Source of the DNA: Monosiga brevicollis MX1
Taxonomy: Eukaryota; Opisthokonta; Choanoflagellata; Craspedida; Salpingoecidae
Direction: 5' to 3'
Assembly (NCBI RefSeq): GCF_000002865.3
Contig: NW_001865050.1
Location: forward strand, 590,863-654,862
DNA length: 64,000 bases
The position numbers were made by a program, and so were the translations under genes. Of this stretch, positions 60,139 through 64,000 are shown piece after piece. How positions within the stretch are numbered: position 1 is the first letter of the stretch; the number at the start of each line of letters is the position of its first letter. Below the pieces are notes generated by a model. The model worked only from the letters and a program-made list of their open reading frames with translations, did not search any database and was not told where the DNA came from.

Positions 60139-60151
60139 CGACGGCGGGAGA
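59778..60151. promoter_or_regulatory. Shared 5' region of SFI1-like gene and MINDY4
   Basis: 374 bp between two divergent start codons. It contains GTTGTTGTGAAG repeats near 59977, a T18 run and a GA repeat (60080-60135) ending 17 bases before the MINDY4 ATG. A bidirectional promoter is inferred from spacing. Confidence 0.35.
60080..60135. repeat. (GA)n microsatellite
   Basis: About 27 GA units just upstream of the MINDY4 start codon, probably in its 5'UTR. Confidence 0.95.
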
Positions 60152-63100
60152 ATGGCGCTGGCGCTGGATGAGCTGGCCATAGGGCTGGTTCGCGAGTTCC
60201 TGGCGCGCAAGGTGTGTATGTGCGTGGGTGGGCCGCTTGAGGCTGAAGGAATCAGCCAGGAGGCTTGAGTCGCAGCACAAAAAGTCGTGGCTACGTCTCC
60301 CCTTGCTTTCCTTGCACGAATACAACAACATAGTTGCCAATTTTTTTTTTTTTTGACGAAACCTTCCTTCACGACACCGCCTCGACAGGGCTTCAAGGAT
60401 AGCCTCGATGCGCTGGACCGTGAGGTCCCTCGAACAGATTCCTCCCTCACAAAGGTGTGTGCTTACTGGAAAGGTCGCGTTTGTGGCGTTTTCTTGTGCC
60501 CCGTGTGCTGCGCCAGCCCTGGTTACTCATGGCTGCTCGTTGCCACGGTCAGAAATCGGCCCTCATCCGTGGCCTTCGGGCCGAGACCCTTGCTAAAAAA
60601 TACAAGGAGCAAAACCTCAGGTCAGTTGTCTTCGTTTGGCATGCTACACTCGGCAGTAGCGGGCCTCATTCAAATGCTTTGGCTTGCCATCACACACATC
60701 TTTAGTTCTTTGCTGGAGACTATTGTCAAGTACTTGGCTGACAAAACCGGAGCACTTGTGGACACGCAAACCACCCTGACGCGCGTCAGCTCGGGGCAGG
60801 AAGGCCATGGCTCGAGTGGTGGAGTGCGGGATAATAACAGCGATGGTGCAATGGCCTCAGCCATCTCGCAAATGTCGCTCAGCAGCGGCCTTAACATTGG
60901 TCGAACGGTCACAGGCCACCATGCCAGTGTCGCCGCGCCAGTGTCAACACGCCCACCGCGCACGGCTCGAGGCATGCGTACTAGTGCCAGTGGGGCCAGC
61001 AGTGGTCCTGGCTTGGGGGATCCGGGTACCTCGGGCCTGAGTCAAGCCTCTCGTCCTCGCGCAGCAGCGCCGCACTCCCAACGCGCTGGGTTCTCAGCCA
61101 ATCGACGTCCCGGACTCGTGTCCAGACCCGGTCCTGATCCTGATGATCTGGTTCTTGATGATTTGGGTCTAGAGGATGTTGTTGATGTGGGCATTCCCAG
61201 TACCCGCCCCACGCGCGCCATACCTCGTGCTCCCTCTGCCACTACGATCAATCGTCTTGTTGCCAGTGGAGGTGTACGGGCTGCCCGCCCATTATCTGGC
61301 CAGTTTGCTGTGGTTGGTGGCACGCCCGCTACATTGGCTTATTGTTGTCAGCAGATCATCCAAATGCAGCACAGACGAAGGCTCGCGCTCATCGCTTTGT
61401 CCGTACCGTGTGGCAGGCGCTGAAAAAGGCCATTTTTGGTCGTTTAGATGCGCGCTTCGTGCCTGCGTGGTTGCGACAAAACCTGGCCTTTCACCCCCAC
61501 CCTGATCTGGCCTACGGCCTCTGGCAGCAAGAAGGTGGCCCCTGTGGCGTACTTGCGGTGGTTCAGGCATATTTGTTACGTGAGCTGCTCTTCGAAACAC
61601 ATGTGGGCCTCCAACCTTCCCCTGCGCAGAGGATGGAGGCGCTAACCCATGCGCTGACGCGCATGCTCTGGCGATGTGGTGCGTGCTCATGCTTGTGGCC
61701 CCATGCCAAGTAATAACTGCCACTTGGCAACGGTTTTGTTTTGCAAAGAACTCTCTGGACTTACAAATTCTTTGGGCTTGTAGGTGAGGGCCGTGAGTGC
61801 GTGGTGGCGGTGCTGGGCACAAGCGAGGCCCAGGGCTTACCGCCTACCTGGGCTCGAGATGGCGTCTTGGAACGAGTTAGTCGACAATGATGCTACCATG
61901 GGTGCCTCATGCCGTTGGCACTGGCCACGTCCAATGCCACAAACCTCCCATCATTTGCTCAAACTCTGCTACCAACTGGACTTGGCATGACTCTGTGCTG
62001 TACATGGCGCCTGATTGCTTGTCAGGTGCACACGGTGGAGTGCGCTGACCACGACGCATGCTTGGTGGCAGTCCGCCAAGCGTTGCTGGATTGGTGTGCG
62101 GAGCAAGCCCCAGGCATCATCTTGATTCTCATCTCCGCCATTCTCAGTCGTGGCCTGGACAGGTGTGTTTGTATCGGTCCCACCAGAACCCAGCTTGGTT
62201 TGTTCCTTGAAGAACACAGGTTGAGCCGACTTTCGATTGTATCCAAGACCTGCGTACCTTGTTCCGTAACCCTTGACGTTTGCTTCCCTCTTTGTTAGGC
62301 TTCTTGCTGATCGAGATGTGGATGCAGGGCCTCTCCTTGGTGCTCACAACTATTGCACCCAGGTCTGTTGGTGTCGGGCTCGTGCGTGTGCTCCGTGCAT
62401 CCACCTTCTCTCGTCTTGAGCTTCGGCCGCGATTGGCTGAACTTTTTTTTTTTTGTTTTTTTTTTGGTATGGTCAGGATATGGTCAATCTGCTTGTCACT
62501 GGCCGAGCCACCTCCAATGTGCATGATGGTGAAGTGCGGCTGGATGACCAGGTATGCTGGCCGCTAGGGAAGGTGGCTTTGTTTGAAGAAGGCTACACTC
62601 TTGCCTGAACAGCATCGGAGCTGCAGCCTTGTGGGCCTCTCACATGTTCTACTCAAAATTTAGCTGGTGCTCAAGGGCATCGATGACCCGGCCGACTTTG
62701 GTCTGCTGTCACTCTTTGAACACTTTGACTCCTGTCGGGTATGCTTGTCCATGCTTTGCTCAGCGTGACCGATGCATTTTGCATGACACAAGGCGCGTCT
62801 GACGTTCTACAGATCCACTATCATTCATGCTGCACTTGGGTATAGGTGGGGGTGCATTTGAAGCGGCCGACGTTTCCTATTTGGATTGTATGCGCAGAGT
62901 CACATTTTACCGTGCTCTTCAGTCGCGAGCGACAAGTACAAGACTGGTGAGTTGCGTGTCTGGTCCTCGGTCATCTTTTCGCGAGATCTGGCATCAAGAA
63001 GCAGATGTACCATGGCGCACCAATAACGTCAAAGATCCCTGGCAAGCAATCTCGCAATACACACTTTTATTTTTCACGTGTGGGGCACGGCTTTTAGGGC

Positions 63101-63525
63101 GGATGATGAGGACTTTGAATTATGCTATTATGATCAATTAGCTCGCCTGGAGGAGCACTACGTCTTGCGAATCGGTAAGGCCAAGGATGGCCAGGATGGC
63201 CAAGATTTCCCGTCAGGGGGTCGAAGGGCGCCCTACATTGGGCACAACTTTCACAGTCGTCGTTTGTCGGCGCTGTTCTTTTTCTCAAAATCCTTCTTTG
63301 CATGTCGGTAGAGCCCCGGCCATTGGGTGGAGCACCGCGGCGCGCAGATCAACTGACGCCTTTGGAGCACTGCATCCGTACTCGGTACGTCTGCTTGCAG
63401 AGAAGGGCAGGGCCCGGAGTTTGAACGCAGAGTCGCGCGCAGTTGGAGCTCATGTCGTTGCTTTGTCCAATGCCAGCTGGGCGGGGGCACATATTGATTG
63501 GCAAGGCCACGATCCACTGTATTGA
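60152..63525 (+). CDS. MINDY4: MINDY4-type Lys48-specific deubiquitinase
   Basis: The first exons encode a LisH-like domain (MALALDELAIGLVREFLARK, GFKDSLDALDREVPRTDSSL, ALIRGLRAETLAKKYKEQNL) as in MINDY4/FAM188B, then LLETIVKYLADKTGALVDTQ and a Ser/Gly/Arg-rich linker. The catalytic part has FHPHPDLAYGLWQQEGGPCG then VLAVVQAYLLRELLFE, with the catalytic Gln and Cys. It continues with QAPGIILILISAILSRGLD, GAHNYCTQ, DMVNLLVTGRATSNVHDGEV, LLSLFEHFDSC, VGVHLKRPTFPIWIVCAESH with FTVLF (catalytic His), LTPLEHCIRTR and WPGAHIDWQGHDPLY, stop at 63525. The order matches the human protein throughout. MINDY enzymes trim Lys48-linked ubiquitin chains. About a dozen introns. An AATAAA signal lies at 63619. 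Confidence 0.87.
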
Positions 63526-63716
63526 AAGATTGGTTCTGTGGCTTGAACACCAGGAGGCACGGCATTTCAGATCCGAAGCGACATGTAGTCGCGCTTGTTT
63601 GCCAGAGGAAGAATTGAAAATAAAAGGCGCTTTAAAGGGCACAAATATTTGGTGCGTTGGTTGAGTTGAGGGGAAAAAATCAAGGCGATGGCAAGGACGG
63701 TGAGTGGTGGAAAGAA

Positions 63717-63955
63717 TCAGTTGTCCGTTTCAACCTCTTCTTGAATCTCAGTGAGAACCATGTCCTCCTGCTCGTCAGTATCAAAGTAACGGCCAGCTGA
63801 GCGTGGGCGACGCGGAGTTGAGGGGTAGGCGGAGCCCGTGAGCAGTCGATCATCGTCCTCGCCCCAAGTATGACTGTGTTCCAGATAGGAAGCCAGGACG
63901 GTGGACATGATCAGGCCAACACCGATGAAAAATCCAGCAGTGGCCAGGCCAAGAC
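63717..63955 (-). CDS. 3' exon of a small single-pass membrane protein (5' part outside window)
   Basis: The exon begins at about 63955 after a TTAATAG acceptor; earlier exons lie beyond the right edge. It encodes one hydrophobic helix (LGLATAGFFIGVGLIMSTVL) and then a polar tail of about 50 residues: SYLEHSHTWGEDDDRLLTGS, AYPSTPRRPRSAGRY, then an acidic end, VLTEIQEEVETDN. The tail is probably cytosolic. I do not recognise the family. An in-frame ATG at 63965 could start a short complete protein, but the acceptor just inside it makes a spliced upstream exon more likely. Confidence 0.5.
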
Positions 63956-64000
63956 CTATTAACATGTAAGGAATTAAAAAAAAAGCAAGGGAGAAGATCA

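Overview
The window looks like nuclear DNA of a choanoflagellate, most like Monosiga brevicollis. The support is a dense set of about 25 genes on both strands, short GT-AG introns (roughly 60-200 bp, a few longer), many dinucleotide microsatellites, and a gene set that mixes flagellar parts (radial spoke head, Sfi1-like, kinesins) with animal-type genes (SH2 protein, COMMD3, spastin, DAAM/diaphanous-type formin, MINDY4, MIB/HERC2-type E3 ligase). The species is an inference; no identity search was possible.

Layout, left to right: part of a PPR mitochondrial protein (-); RPA3 (+); a Ser/Thr kinase (-); an augmin HAUS8-like gene (+); a RING/TRAF-zinc/MIB-HERC2 ligase (-); a phytanoyl-CoA-dioxygenase-family gene (+); a fused E1alpha-E1beta 2-oxoacid dehydrogenase (-); the nucleoporin Aladin (+); a polynucleotide-kinase-like RanBP2-zinc-finger protein (+); a CCDC9-like gene (+); a coiled-coil/PDZ gene (-); COMMD3 (+); TRMT112 (-); radial spoke head 4/6 (-); an EF-hand/WW kinesin-14 (+); cofilin (+); a DUF2827 glycosyltransferase-like gene (+); spastin (+); a mannonate-dehydratase-like gene (-); an SH2 protein (-); KIN17 (-); a formin (+); an Sfi1-like gene (-); MINDY4 (+); and the 3' exon of a small membrane protein (-).

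There is no operon logic. Several pairs are head to head with short shared 5' regions (RSPH4/6 with kinesin-14, SFI1 with MINDY4, PDZ with COMMD3, KIN17 with the formin), and several bear on the cytoskeleton or flagellum (kinesin, cofilin, spastin, formin, Sfi1, augmin-like, radial spoke). The most unusual points are the domain combination of the kinesin-14 (possible N-myristoylation, EF-hands, WW, C-terminal motor), two genes whose nearest families are mainly bacterial (DUF2827 and a single-exon mannonate dehydratase), the E1alpha/E1beta fusion, and the kinase plus RanBP2-finger protein.

Intron positions were read by eye from splice motifs, reading frame and family resemblance. Some exon edges and several start codons are therefore uncertain and are marked so. 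I found no rRNA, tRNA, CRISPR array, transposon or virus-derived element that I could support.
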